64,000 nt of DNA from Ascaphus truei (Eukaryota; Chordata; Amphibia; Anura; Ascaphidae). This document shows, piece after piece, positions 1-11,214 of the stretch (its first letter is position 1; the number at the start of each line of letters is the position of its first letter). The stretch is from the NCBI GenBank assembly GCA_036426205.1, contig CM071568.1, positions 115,593,504 to 115,657,503 on the forward strand, read 5' to 3'. The notes under the pieces were generated by a model, which did not search any database, was not told the DNA's origin, and worked only from the letters and a program-made list of their open reading frames with translations. The translations under genes were made by a program, and so were the position numbers.

Positions 1-1836
1 GTATGTGTCTCACCTGAAAACTGGCCCGTTATGGTGAAAATGGACTAATTAATTCCACTGAAACTCCACTCACACTCTGCAGTGGAAACTGGTATTGAAT
101 TAACTGTCGCAATCAATTTTTTAAGATCCTCGCGTATCTTAATTCCTTTACTATCCTTATATTCTTAATGTATGTCTTTCATGCAATCCAAAATTCTCTA
201 CGAATACGTCTATTGCGTTGTCCTTGTATTTAAAATTTGAATGTGGTGGCCAATCTTTAATGCAAAGGTATCGAGATTGTCTGATTAGTGTCTCAAATTT
301 TTATTTGCATACTGATGCTAGAATAAATAGCCTGGATTTGATATTGTCAATCAAACTTTTTAAAAATGGATTCCTGTTGGTAGTGAAAACTTTACCAACA
401 TGAGGAAAAATATTATCAAACTTCATTTTTCCAACGTTTCTTTTGCTTTGATGTTTTCTCGATCTGACATTCTAAAACCATTAACAGTCCATTTATTTAT
501 GAGTGACCCTTATGCAAAGTACATTTTCGACTGTAATCCCAAAGAAAGTTCAGAAAGCTCCAATAAAACATTGTATGGTACAACAGGCCTACATTTTAAA
601 CGAATGCAGACAAATCTAAAACCTTCTATAAACCTTGATATTTGATTATTTCCGTGCTTACTCTAGAAGTATCAGAACTTGCACTGCTTAAATGTTCCCA
701 TATACTGTACATCATACAGTACGATTGTCAAATAGCTTTGACGGTCCTAAAAGATGAAGCAACCCATCTTACACAAAACGCAACCAGATTTAAGCAACTG
801 ACATTGTAGAGAATCTGTGCAGGCTTACAATTCTTCCTGATTTTTCAGAGATTTGTGGTACAGTGAATATAATTTGTCACCAAAAATGTGTAAATGATTC
901 AACCCTGCGACTTCATCAATAGAATCACTCCCGCTCAGTTCAAGTCTGATTAGCACAGTGTCAAATACAGTAGTTGCATTAGGGAAATCATTGAGAAACA
1001 ATTTTGTAACTCCATCATTTCATCCGAGCATAACTGATGCACCATCAGATGCAAAAGAAATTAAAATTTCCTTCAGATATGACATCGATAATCCTGAATT
1101 TGTTAGAATGCCTAAAAGTGCATCATAAATGTTTTTTATTTTGCGCCACATTGTAAATGTACCCCAATCAAAATAAAAATGAACTGTATCAGAGTCACCA
1201 ACAGTGGTCCTTAAGGATATAACAAGAATGGTTTTGCCATTGATTGTAGTTAATTCATCGACCATAACAGAAAATTGCGATTTTTTTGTTGTTCATATTT
1301 TGAACTACTGCCTTACGAATTTCCTGTCCTATGTGGTTTGCAATATCTGCGCAAGATTTTGGGGAATGTAAAACAAGACCCAAATCAATTAAATTGATTT
1401 TCTAGCAGTTCAATGTCATGTTCCATATCTGTAATATTATAAATGGTTCTAAAAATTCTGCATGTTTTTTTCTTTGTGTATCTTCAATGATTTATAGACT
1501 GTTCTATTATTTGTTTATTTGCTGTAATGTACAGGTGTTTTTTTTATTACATGCAATGTGAGTTTGACTATTTTAATGTTTTCAATTTTTTTTCTTAATT
1601 CTTTCAATTGGTTGCTTTTAGTACCACTTACAGTACTTGGATTTCAAAATGACACTATTCTTGAGATAGATGTATTCTACAGGTTTGTTCAGCCCCCAAA
1701 TTAGAGACTTTGCTACACACCCTGCATCCTATTTGTTGAATTTTTTGTAAAAATCCATGGATATTCTTGTTTCTTTATTAAAAACATTTCAAGCATCTGG
1801 AATATTGCTTGCGGAATTTTCACAAATAAATGACTC
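1..1836 (-). pseudogene. hAT-superfamily transposase fossil (ZNF862/KIAA1586-like), C-terminal part
   Basis: Read on the minus strand, this stretch gives broken but recognisable blocks of a hAT transposase of the kind related to ZNF862 and KIAA1586. The motif SDGASVMLG lies at about 1020-1050. Upstream of it, around 1300-1365, is SPKSCADIANHIGQEIRKAV. Downstream, around 850-930, come DSIDEVAGLNH and a LYSLYHKS-like block, then RWVASSFRTVKAI near 730-760 and LLELSELSLGLQSK near 540-580. Weaker similarity continues towards position 100. Frameshifts (for example in an A-run near 1283) and several stops make it non-functional. Such transposases cut and join DNA at 8-bp targets using an RNase H-like domain; that is family knowledge. 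The 5' part of this gene is not contiguous: it continues at 7084-7146 and beyond 12440. Confidence 0.8.
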
Positions 1837-3787
1837 GGGGGGCCTATGCATTAAGTGCCGATAAAAAAAATCGCCAGGCTATTTAAATTGCCATTTTTTA
1901 CAGCGTTGCTATCACGGTATGCAGAAAACCCTGAATACTAGTGATTGCAACACTAGTGATTGCCCGAGTAACGGGCGATGGGATGATCGACCCTCTGAAA
2001 AGGGATCACCCGGCGAGTTCTTTCTCCTGCAGAGAGAGCCGCCTCTCCCTGCGCAAATCTCACTCGTACCGGTATCTCCTAAGCATTTGATTCCCACGGT
2101 GACGCGGGACATTTAAATGCATAGGAGATACTAGCACTCCATAACAGGGGACTGTATCTCAGGTAGCAAGGGGTCCCTGGACCTCAAATCAACAAGGTTC
2201 TTCTCCGGAGACCCCCTGCTACAATACACTAGTAATAAAACACTAAAAATAAAAAAATAAAAATGTAACACATTCGTTACCGTAGCGGCAATCTGGTAAT
2301 GAAGCTCCTTTAATGTAATTTTTATTAATAGTGTGCGAGAGCAGGGTTACAAGCCCTTTATGGGGCATCGGATGCCAGTATCTTTGCCATTTTTATATTG
2401 TCCGCATCACGTGACTAGTGGTTTTAAATAATGAAGGAGATACCGGCACCCCATCTCTGGACTTGTAACTCGAGAAGCAGGGGGTCCCCGAGGCTGAAAT
2501 CAATGCGGTTCAGCTCAGGAGAACCCCTGCTCCCGCACACTAATAATAACAATTTCATTAAAGCAGCTTCATTACCTTAGCAGATAGTCGCTAAAGGGGT
2601 TAAGGCACAATAGCAGCTTTATTGAGTGTAGAGGAGGCGATTGAAGTGGGCACTTGGCCCTTCAGTCACCCGTCTGCCCCTAATAAACATTACAATATGT
2701 ACTAACCACCAATACACAACCCACCCACCCCTGTACCCCCACATAAAACAATCATTTATTTTTTTAAACACAGGATTGATACCAGAGGCCAAAAGGGGTC
2801 CCTGGGTTGTCCCTGCGCCTCCAGATGGTCCCCAATGGTGTCTTGGTGCCCAAAAGGGGTCACTGGATGGTCCCCACAGGTGTCTGGGGGTCCTCGGGTG
2901 GTCACTGCAAGTCTCCGTGGGCCTACTGGGTGTCGGGCAGCCAGCAGAAATAAAGTAAATAAACCTTCCTACTTATCCCTGCCATCATGAAGGGTATCCT
3001 CATCAGCATACTCCAGGTATATGTCCTCCGATGCCAGCAAGAAAACATTAAAAACTACAATCTATTAGCCCTAACCCATTAATCACGTTAGCGGTTAATA
3101 ACCACTATAGTAATAAAGGGGTTAACCCACCCTCCCCCGCTACCCAACCACGAGGCCTAACCACCCACCCTGGAACCACTATATCCACCCTGTACCCATT
3201 GATTGGAATAGTGGTACATCATACCCACATAACATGGGCATGATAAGCCGCTATAGCAGTCAATGGTCACCCTAATAAAAATACATGAAGGCCTAAAATA
3301 CACAATAATAAAACATATACACAAGCACCTAAACACCACAATTCAATAAATAAAAGCACTAACCAACAAAACAATTAAATAACTTTAACTAGTTACCAAC
3401 AAAGCAATTAATTAATAAAAGCACTAGCCAATACATCAATTCAACCAGGAGCCAACAAAATAAATAATGAATTAAAAAATGCTAATCAATCGAAAAATAA
3501 ATAAAAACAAGCCATCCAAATTACAAACTATTTAATCCAAACAATGAACAGAAATAGAAAGAATAACACTCAGTAGAAAACAAGTATTTGCCAAAAAATG
3601 CATTGGCTACCACTTTATTAATCTGTACCATTAACGGGCACGGATTAATACATTAGCAGTCAATGGGCAATAAGAAACATTAAAAAAAAGAAATACAATA
3701 AAAAAAAGCTGTAAAAAAAATAATAACATACTGTACAGTACATTCAATATTTATCTTACCTTTAGAAGTGTTGGCATTCCGAATCTA

Positions 3788-4150
3788 CTGATGCAGCGGC
3801 CGTTATTCGAACACTTCACGCGTCATGTACATCAGAATCCCGATTTGAAACCGCGGGAGGAATTCCCGCCTTCCCGCACTAAGATGCGAGCGCGGCGAGT
3901 GAAGAAAACGAATTTTAGTGTTCTGGCTTTTAAAAACATGAAATTGACAGTAGCACAGAAGCACAGTACTGTATAGATTACAATTCATCCATTTTATTGC
4001 AAACGAAGAAAAAGAATCCATGAAATTCAACCAAACACTCGCAATAAGCGAGGGTGCCTGGGGCGATTTGCCGCGTTCATGCTGCGTGGGGAACAGCAGA
4101 GAAGTCAAAATCGGTGCCGTGATGTGTTCGAATAAAGGCCGCTGCATCAG
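3788..4150. mobile_element. MITE with CTGATGCAGCGGCCG ends, TA target duplication (copy 1)
   Basis: Terminal inverted repeats start CTGATGCAGCGGCCGTTATT and the right end mirrors them (GGCCGCTGCATCAG). Both ends are flanked by TA (3786-3787 and 4151-4152). It interrupts the left arm of element A: the flanks align to an uninterrupted stretch in the third family member near 55.1 kb. A second copy of nearly equal length lies at 62265-62630 in the opposite orientation. TA duplication suggests a Tc1/mariner-type helper. ORFs overlapping it on both strands have no family resemblance. Confidence 0.7.
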
Positions 4151-5840
4151 TAGGGGTATCAGGAAGCTCTCGTACCGCAACGTCATCAAATTAAATCCAA
4201 CACCATCCACCTTGAAGATCCAGAACGGGTAACAAAATTCTTCAATCACCTTCTTCTTTCTTCATCTTTCATTTTTTCTTTGTTTTCTGTAATCTTCTTT
4301 CTTCATCTGTTAATCCATAAAGCCCCATGGTAAATCCACAACACTGTTGTTACATCGGCTACTTGAGGTAATATGAGGCGTCAAGGTCTTAAATATGGTC
4401 TGTGACGTCACATTTTTAGGTCAGATGGTACAGCTCCAATCTGATTGGACGCTGTACCATGTGCCTGCCTCTTTTTTTTGGTGAAGGATGTGACGTCCTC
4501 TCCAAGGGAGGAACGTCACATCCTTAAAACCACATGGCCATAACACATGGTATTACAGCCAATGGGATTGAAGACAATCCCATTGATTGCTGTACAATGT
4601 GATAGTTACATTAGTTCAAAAGGATGTGAAGTCACTTTAAAGGATGATGTTACATCCGTTTGAACTATTTCCGTTTATTCTTTGGATTACATTGTTTGTA
4701 ATTTTGATGGCTTGTTTTTATTTATTTGTCCGATTGTTTCGCGTTTTTAATTCATTATGTATTTGGTTGGCTCATGGTTTGAATTGATGTGTTTGCTTCT
4801 GGTTTTATTAATTCATTGATATGTTGGCTAGTGGTTACAATTAATTAATTGTTTTGTTTGTTAGTGTATTTATTTAATTGATTGGTTGTCTAGTGCTTTT
4901 ATGTATTTAATTTGTTGACTTGTGCTTTAATGTATTTAATTGGCTGGCTAGTGTTTTTATTTATTTTATTGGTTGGCTACTGCTTTTATGTCTTGAATTG
5001 TGGTGTTTAGGTGCTTGAGTATATATTTTATTATTGTGTATTTTTGCCCTTCATGTTTTTTTATTATCGTGACCATTGACTGCTATAGTTGCTTATCATG
5101 CCCATATTACTGTATATGGGTCTGATGTACCACTACGCATCAATGGGTACAGGGTGGGTATAGTGGGTCCGGGGTGGGTGGTTAGGCCTGCAGGGTGGGT
5201 AGTGGGGGAGGGTAGGTTAACCCCTTAATTACTATTGTGGTTATTATCCGCTAAGGTGATTAAGGGTTTAGGGGCCATTAGACTGTATTTTTTTTTATGT
5301 CTTCTTGCTGGCATCGGAGGACATGGACCTGCAGTATGCTGATGAGGATGCCCTTCATGATGGCAGGGGTAAGTAGAAAGGTTTATTTATTGGGGGGGAG
5401 GGTATTTATTGTCTTCCTTTGTTTTTTTTTGCTGAATGATTTTTACCGCAGGCTGACGGGGACACCCGCGAGGAACACCCATGGGAACCAATCGTGGTCC
5501 CCCAGACACCTGTGGGAACCACCCAAGGCCCCCATTGGTGCTCCCGGACCCACACATGAACCATCTGGAGGCCCATGGAAACCCGCAGGGACCACCCAGG
5601 GAACCCCGCCAGCCTCTGGTAATAATCCTGTGTATAAAATAAATAAATGATGTTTTTATCTGGGGGTGCAGGGGGTGGGTGTTGTATTGGTGGTTAGTAC
5701 ATATTGTAATGTTTATTGGGGTAGAGCGGGTGAATGAAGGGCCAAGTGCCCACTTCAGTCACCACCTCTACCCCCAATAATGCTGCTTTTGTTCCTTAAC
5801 CCCTTCATTACCTTAGCATCTATCCGCTAAGGTAATGAAG

Positions 5841-6581
5841 GTGAAGGAATAGGAGCCAGAGTTCCTATGCAATGCTCACAGGAAACAGACATGTGGTACA
5901 AACAATGAAAGAAATCCAAAACACATAGCTTGATATAATTATATCCTTGACACTAGCAACCCTTGATGCCACTCTTTGTGGACACCCACTAACCTCTATA
6001 TATAAGGGTATAATCTGTATGGGTGTCACAGGCAATGGGTGCAGTGCAAAAAGGAAAAAAGGAGGAAACTCACACGTCTCTTGAGATCCAAATCCAGATG
6101 CTGTGTGGCGTGCTCCTACCGGGTTGGTATTCAATGTAGAGGTTTCTTGAATGACGGTGCAGCTGCCTTTTGAAAAAATTCGTGGGACCGAAATTGCAAA
6201 TGAAGCAAAAAGTAATATAAGTCATGGATAAAAGAAAAGGAAAAAAGAGAGGGAACAACACATCAAATCGGAAAGAGGGGGAGGAGGAGAAGGAAGAGTG
6301 GGGGGATGGGGGGAAGGAGCAGAGAGGAACTTTGTTTAATGTAAAAAATGTTGAATTTCCCAATCAACATTGATGCCCACAGGAGCCATTGTGTCCAATG
6401 AGAACATCCAGAACATCTCTCTCTTATTCAGAGTATTTAATCTATGCCCCCCACGGATGTTAGCTGCTATATACTCAATAGCCATGAATTTGACAATAAA
6501 CGTTTTGTACCCAGCAATTTGCAATTTCGGTCCCACGAATCTTTTCAAAAGGCAGCTGCACCGCCATTCAAGAAACCTCTA
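5841..6581 (-). mobile_element. Truncated Penelope-like element with 16-bp target duplication
   Basis: The 16-mer CGCTAAGGTAATGAAG occurs at 5825-5840 and again at 6582-6597, exactly flanking this segment, and the sequence after the second copy resumes the palindrome arm of element A. Inside, the minus strand encodes the end of a Penelope-like protein (6336-6548), followed in the sense direction by a pyrimidine-rich stretch (6240-6320 on the minus strand). About 64 bp at 6138-6201 is the inverted repeat of 6519-6582, so one end is a hairpin-like terminus as seen in other Penelope copies. No hammerhead core is visible in this copy. Confidence 0.7.
6336..6548 (-). pseudogene. Penelope-like element ORF, extreme C-terminus (GIY-YIG side)
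   Basis: The predicted peptide contains ANIRGGHRLNTLNKREMFW followed by MFSLDTMAPVGINVDWEIQ and then the stop. The pattern of a Lys/Arg-Arg-Glu, an aromatic-rich stretch, T-L/M-x-P-x-G-L/I-N and a final aromatic-Leu is characteristic of the last residues of Penelope-like polyproteins, after the GIY-YIG endonuclease domain. The first about 15 residues fall in the inverted repeat and are probably not original coding sequence. The GIY and YIG motifs, and the reverse transcriptase, are absent, so this is a severe truncation. A second C-terminal fragment of the same kind lies at 14160-14270. Confidence 0.65.
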
Positions 6582-7083
6582 CGCTAAGGTAATGAAGCTG
6601 CTTTAATGTCATTTTTATTATTTGTGTGCGGGAGCAGGGGGTAATGAAGTTGCCTGTAAATGCATTTTTATTGCATGTGATCCATGCCGGGGGTCTCCGG
6701 TGCTGATATTAATGGGTATCAGCTCCGGAGACCACAGCATCAATCCGATGCAGGAAAATGCAAGTCGCGTCTCGCTGCTTATCGGCAGCTTCTCACCACC
6801 TTCTTGCCAACTTTTCCTGGCGGGATGATTTTGAGAGAATCTCAATTCTAGAGTGGCAATTAGCCTCGATAAGCTAATTGGGGCTACTAAAATAGCATGT
6901 GTTTGAAAACCTGTCGATAAGTTACTTATTGCCGCTCGTTTGGCTTTCTTTTTTTTTTCCGGCAAAAAAAATTGCTGAAAAGGCCTCTTATCGCGGACTT
7001 ATCGGGGCTTACTGAATCGCAGTAGCCTTTTTTGGCAATAGGGTGGCGATAAGTGGCTTATCGGTGCATAGTGCGTTGGCCCC

Positions 7084-7146
7084 TCTTTCTCTTGATGTTC
7101 TGTAGATTTAGAACTTGATGCGTTGGGACTGGGGATTTCCCTCTTA
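7084..7146 (-). pseudogene. hAT transposase fossil, middle sliver between elements A and B
   Basis: About 62 bp of non-palindromic sequence separates the two giant elements. On the minus strand one frame is open (REIPSPNASSSKSTEHQEK). Removing element B joins it in frame with minus-strand sequence just beyond 12440, and removing element A joins it in frame with the fossil at 1836 if three bases of duplication are discounted. I infer that this is the N-terminal, Ser-rich part of the transposase that begins the 1-1836 fossil. Confidence 0.6.
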
Positions 7147-8535
7147 GAGCCTTATTCAGAAAGCCTCGATAAGGCCCTTATCGAGCACTTATCGACCAAA
7201 ATGGCTACTCATATTCAGATAGCCTCGATAAGTGCTCGATAATGGCCTGTATCGACGCAAAATGTTATCTCCATCCGAAATGCGCTGACTGAGCAGCGAT
7301 CAGCCCCTTATCGACCATTTTCGGATGGTTGATAAACTCGCGCGATTCAGAGACCCGCGAGTCTGGTGTCGCGACCTATCACAGCCCATCGCAGCCCTAA
7401 AAAATGATTTTCTCCCCAAATCCAATTCCCCACAAAATTGTTGGTCAATTGGTGGGGAGATGAGTCGATGAGCTGCGATATGTCGGGACTTAGAAAAAAT
7501 CAGGCCCCTTTCCTGCCTCGGATTGATGCCGGGGGTCTCCGGAGCTGATAGCCATTAATAGCAGCTCCGGACCCCCCCGGCAGGCATCCGAGGCAGGAAA
7601 CATGCATGTACAGCAACTTCATTACCTTAGTGGCTAACCGCTAAGGCAATGAAGGGGTTAAACACCCGTGCCAGTCTTACTGTAAGAAACATACAAAACA
7701 ATACAATACTGTGGCTAGCGGGGGTGGGTGAAGGGGGAATTTGGCCCTTAGTGGCTGTTTAGGCATTGCGGGGGGGTTGCGGGTGGAGTTAACCCTTCAT
7801 TATCTTAGCGGTTAATACCGCTAAGGTAATAAAGGGGTTAACCCAACCGCTACCCACCCGCAAGGTCTAAACACCCATCCTTAGGGCTAATACCCCCTTC
7901 ACCCACCCATCATGCCTAAGCAACCACCGCAGACTGACTATACCCACCCTATACCCATTGAGTAGTATAGTGGTACATCATACCCATATAATAATAATAT
8001 GGGCATGATAAGCCTCTATAGCACTCAATGGGCACCCTAATAAAAATACAGTAATACATAAGACACACAATAATAAAAGCCAACTAAACTACCAAAAAAC
8101 ACACTTCACTAAATACAATCAGTAGCCAGCTAATCCAATCAATAGCAACATCAACATTGAATTAATTAAACCATTAACCAATTTAAACAATTAATTTCGG
8201 AAGCAACTCAAAATGAATAGTAACACTAACCAATGTAAACAATTAATTAATCCAACATTAATGAATGTAACCATTATAAGACAAATAAATAAATTAAAAC
8301 AATCTCTGAAGTATCCATAAAACACGAGCTAACATAATATAACATTAAGAACAAGCGAACACCAATCGCAAAGCTTTTATTACATTTTAGTACATTAACC
8401 ATAACATTAACCATAAACAAACAATCACATCCACATCATTAACTGCAATAACAAGCGAGAAATGCCCCCCCAAATATTGGCATAATAATGTATTAATCTG
8501 TACCCTAAAGAGGTACAGATTAATATATTACCAGT

Positions 8536-9261
8536 TGTTAGGACCAATATGTCAGGCCAGAATCTGCACTCATTTTAAGCTTCCATTTTGTATGGTCATA
8601 ACTAGCTAAGATTCTGTAGTCAGCCTTTTGCTGAAATATAATTCCTAAATGCACTCAGTTTCTGCCAAATTGCATTTCCTTTCTTCCTGGTCAGGATATT
8701 ACTACGATACTTTTGTGTTGTCAATTTCCTGATGTTTTAGTTAGAATATAATAGAATGGTTCTCTGCAAGAAGCAAAATAGTTAATATAGTTGCTAAAGA
8801 CTCAAGGTCTCTTTTGATAACAGACAATGAATAAGCTATGTATTCAGACAATTGCTTGTATTGGGAAAGACACGTCCCAAAAGTCACGCCACTAATATGT
8901 CATGCCCCTAAATCACGCCTCTAATCAAAGCTACGCCCAAGACACGCCTATGATATGCCTATGTTACGCCTCTAACCAATATCTTTTTTTTTTCAGTATA
9001 AAAGTCATTACCATATGAGTAATAAATTGAGACAAGGGATTTGAAACCTGGCTTGCGTTACGTTTCATTTCGTTCATCTACCAGGCCTGAAAGTTCCCCA
9101 AAGATCGAAGATAACAGTGGCAGGGCGTGGAAGCTTCTCCGGGGGAGTCTGCTGCAAACGGTGCAGATGGTGTATCCAATCACAAGGCTTCAGTGTACTT
9201 GGCAGAGGAAAGGTTCCTCTCGGTTCTGAAGCCAGGGGAGGAAATAATGGATTTTCTTTCA
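8536..9261 (+). mobile_element. Solo LTR (retrovirus-like), 5-bp target duplication
   Basis: This segment begins TGTTAGGACC, ends TTTTCTTTCA (TG...CA) and is flanked by CCAGT on both sides (8531-8535, 9262-9266). The opposite palindrome arm (about 10780-10830) shows the same site uninterrupted, so the insertion boundary is unusually certain. A TATA-like box (AGTATAAAAG, about 8996) lies before an AATAAA signal (about 9022), giving a plausible U3-R-U5 order. No internal retroviral sequence remains, so it is a recombined solo LTR. Confidence 0.8.
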
Positions 9262-9639
9262 CCAGTCAATGTGCCTCCCCCCCCCCACAAAAAACATATC
9301 CAAAAAATAAACCTGTAAAAAGAGACATTTACAAACATTGAATATCTCACTTACCATTAGAAGCGGTGGCCCTCCGACTCCCAGGGTAACAGGAAGCTCA
9401 CGTACCTTGAAGGCCTCCAACAGCATCTGATGACACCCGCCATGAAGATCCTGCTCAGGTACCGCAATCTTCTTTTTTCTTTCTTTACTCACCGTCTTCT
9501 ATCTTCATCTGTAACCATTTCTAGTTCTTCTTTATCTTCTTTCTTCATCTGTCAATCCAAAAAAACCCATGTTAAATCCCAGCCGATTCTGTCTCGTCGG
9601 CTTCTTGGGCTCAAATGAGGCGTCACGGCCTTAAATATG

Positions 9640-10065
9640 GCTTGTGACGTCACATTTAGCCTCAAAAAGTTTAACAGCCACCTGATTGGCTGTTAAAACC
9701 ATGTTCCGACTTTTTTTTTTTTTTTTTTTACATGACGTCACTTAAAGGGAATGATGCCAGCCAATCAGAATGGCTGTGCTTCATTTACCTTTAACATGAC
9801 GTCGGTAAATCCAAGATGGCCGCTGTGTCACAAGGTAGTTCAGCCAATCAGAGTGTGGCATTTGTTCCCACGATCTGATTGGCTGAAATACCATCTCACG
9901 CCGGCTTCGTGACGTCATCTTAAAGGCAAATGAAGCACAGCCATTCTGATTGGCTGGCATCATTCCCTTTAAGTGACGTCACGGCAAAAAAATAAAGTCT
10001 GCACATGGTTTTAACAGCCAATCAGGTGGCTGTTAACCATTTTGAGGGTAAATGTGACGTCACAA
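9640..10065. promoter_or_regulatory. Symmetric CRE/CCAAT cluster at the centre of palindrome B
   Basis: The central part of element B holds five TGACGTCA octamers (9645, 9733, 9910, 9974, 10055) and one TGACGTCG (9797), plus about six CCAAT boxes in CAGCCAATCAG or CTGATTGGCTG context, arranged symmetrically. CRE octamers are CREB/ATF sites and CCAAT boxes bind NF-Y; that is general knowledge. The layout looks like a bidirectional promoter, but no transcript start or downstream gene is evident, so function is inference. Element A keeps TGACGTCA at about 4414 and related motifs near 4490-4520. Confidence 0.45.
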
Positions 10066-10355
10066 GCCATATTTAAGGCCGTGACGCCTCATTTGAGCCC
10101 AAGAAGCCGACGAGACAGAATCGGCTGGGATTTAACATGGGGTTTTTTGGATTGACAGATGAAGAAAGAAGATAAAGAAGAACAATAAATGGTTACAGAT
10201 GAAGATAGAAGATAGTGAGTAAAGAAAGAAAAAAGAAGATTGCGGTACCTGAGCAGGATCTTCATGGCGGATGTCATCGGATGCTGTTGGAGGCCTTCAA
10301 GGTACGTGAGCTTCCTGTTACCCCGGGAGTCGGAGGGCCACCACTTCTAATGGTA

Positions 10356-10698
10356 CTGTCGCGGCCGAGCTGAGTCTAACACTCACCCGGTCTCGGCCGC
10401 GGCAGATACCCGGCGCGCCGAATTGTCCCGCGCGTGCGCCGGAGCCTCCGAGTATCGGTCCTCCGATCAGGGCATCGCCCTCCCCTCTCCGGGTCCCCCA
10501 GAGCCCCCCACCACCATCCCCCACAATGGAGCAACCCCGGGCTCCCTTCGGGGAGCCCTGGGCACACGCGCATGGCGCGCACGCACCCGATGAAGCGTGA
10601 CCATGCATCAGTGACGCGCGGCACGCCGAGGCAAAAAAAAACGGGACTCCACGCGACTTGCGGCTCCAGCCGCTTTAGACTCAGCGGCGCCGCCACTG
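10356..10698. mobile_element. GC-rich TIR element with TA target duplication
   Basis: The insertion starts CTGTCGCGGCCGAGCTGAGT and ends with a related inverted repeat (ACTCAGCGGCGCCGCCACTG), flanked by TA at 10354-10355 and 10699-10700. The left palindrome arm at about 9345-9360 gives the empty site (AATGGTAAGTGAG on the complementary strand). CAGT ends plus TA duplication fit a Tc1/mariner-type MITE. The interior is GC-rich and without recognisable coding sequence, although several ORFs cross it. Confidence 0.65.
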
Positions 10699-11058
10699 TA
10701 AGTAATATATTCAATGTTTGTAAATGTCTCTTTTTACATGTTTAATCTTTGGATGTGTTTTTTGATTTTTTGGGGGAGGCACATTGACTGATAATATATT
10801 AATTGGTAGCTCTTTAGGGTACAGATTAATACATTATTATGACAATATTTGTGGGTCATTTATCGATTGGTATTGGTGTTGCTTTTTGGCATTTCATGTA
10901 TTATGTGGATGTTATTGTTTGTTTTTCATGCTTAATGTAATTAAAGGTTTGCGATTGGTGTTCGCTTGTACTTAATGTAATATTATGTTAGCTAATATGT
11001 TTTATGGTTACTTCAGAGATTGTTTTAATTTATTTTTTAGAGTTTTAATGGTTATATT

Positions 11059-11214
11059 CAGTGGTTGACAAATCACCAAAAAATCTACTCGCCACACAAA
11101 AAAATCTACTCGCCACCTAGTACCAAAGGTATGCTGCTTGGGCTAATAGTTGCTCGCCACGATGTTAAATCCACTCGCCCGGGGCGAGCAAATGTATAGG
11201 TTTGTCGAACACTG
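11059..11214. mobile_element. 156-bp hAT MITE, 8-bp duplication (copy 1)
   Basis: The ends are CAGTGGTTGACAAATCACC and its inverted counterpart GTTTGTCGAACACTG. GTTATATT occurs immediately on both sides (11051-11058, 11215-11222), an 8-bp duplication typical of hAT. The interior repeats CTCGCC-containing motifs. An equally long copy lies at 56072-56227 in the opposite orientation. Confidence 0.85.

Larger units (their letters stand above)
1837..7083 (+). mobile_element. Giant palindromic non-coding DNA element A (PIF/Harbinger-like ends)
   Basis: The left end reads GGGGGGCCTATGCATTAAG and the right end is its imperfect reverse complement (GTGCATAGTGCGTTGGCCCC). The interior is a degraded palindrome: 3080-3350 pairs with 4990-5290, 2574-2990 with 5390-5850, and the left outer block 2280-2340 with 6585-6650. 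The right arm is shortened near the centre (about 4500), so the symmetry is imperfect. Motifs such as CCGCTAAGGTAATGAAGG and GGGTGGGTAGCGG-type blocks recur on opposite strands. I see no coding sequence; short ORFs here are artefacts of the repeats. It sits inside the hAT fossil, about 60 bp from the similar but inverted element B. The terminal motif resembles PIF/Harbinger ends, but a clean 3-bp target duplication is not visible for this copy. It carries a TA-flanked MITE and a Penelope insertion. Confidence 0.65.

Noticed and set aside
3791..4249. Opposed ORFs sharing a QRPLFEH start, suggesting a duplicated gene
   Set aside because: The shared start is the terminal inverted repeat of a TA-flanked MITE.
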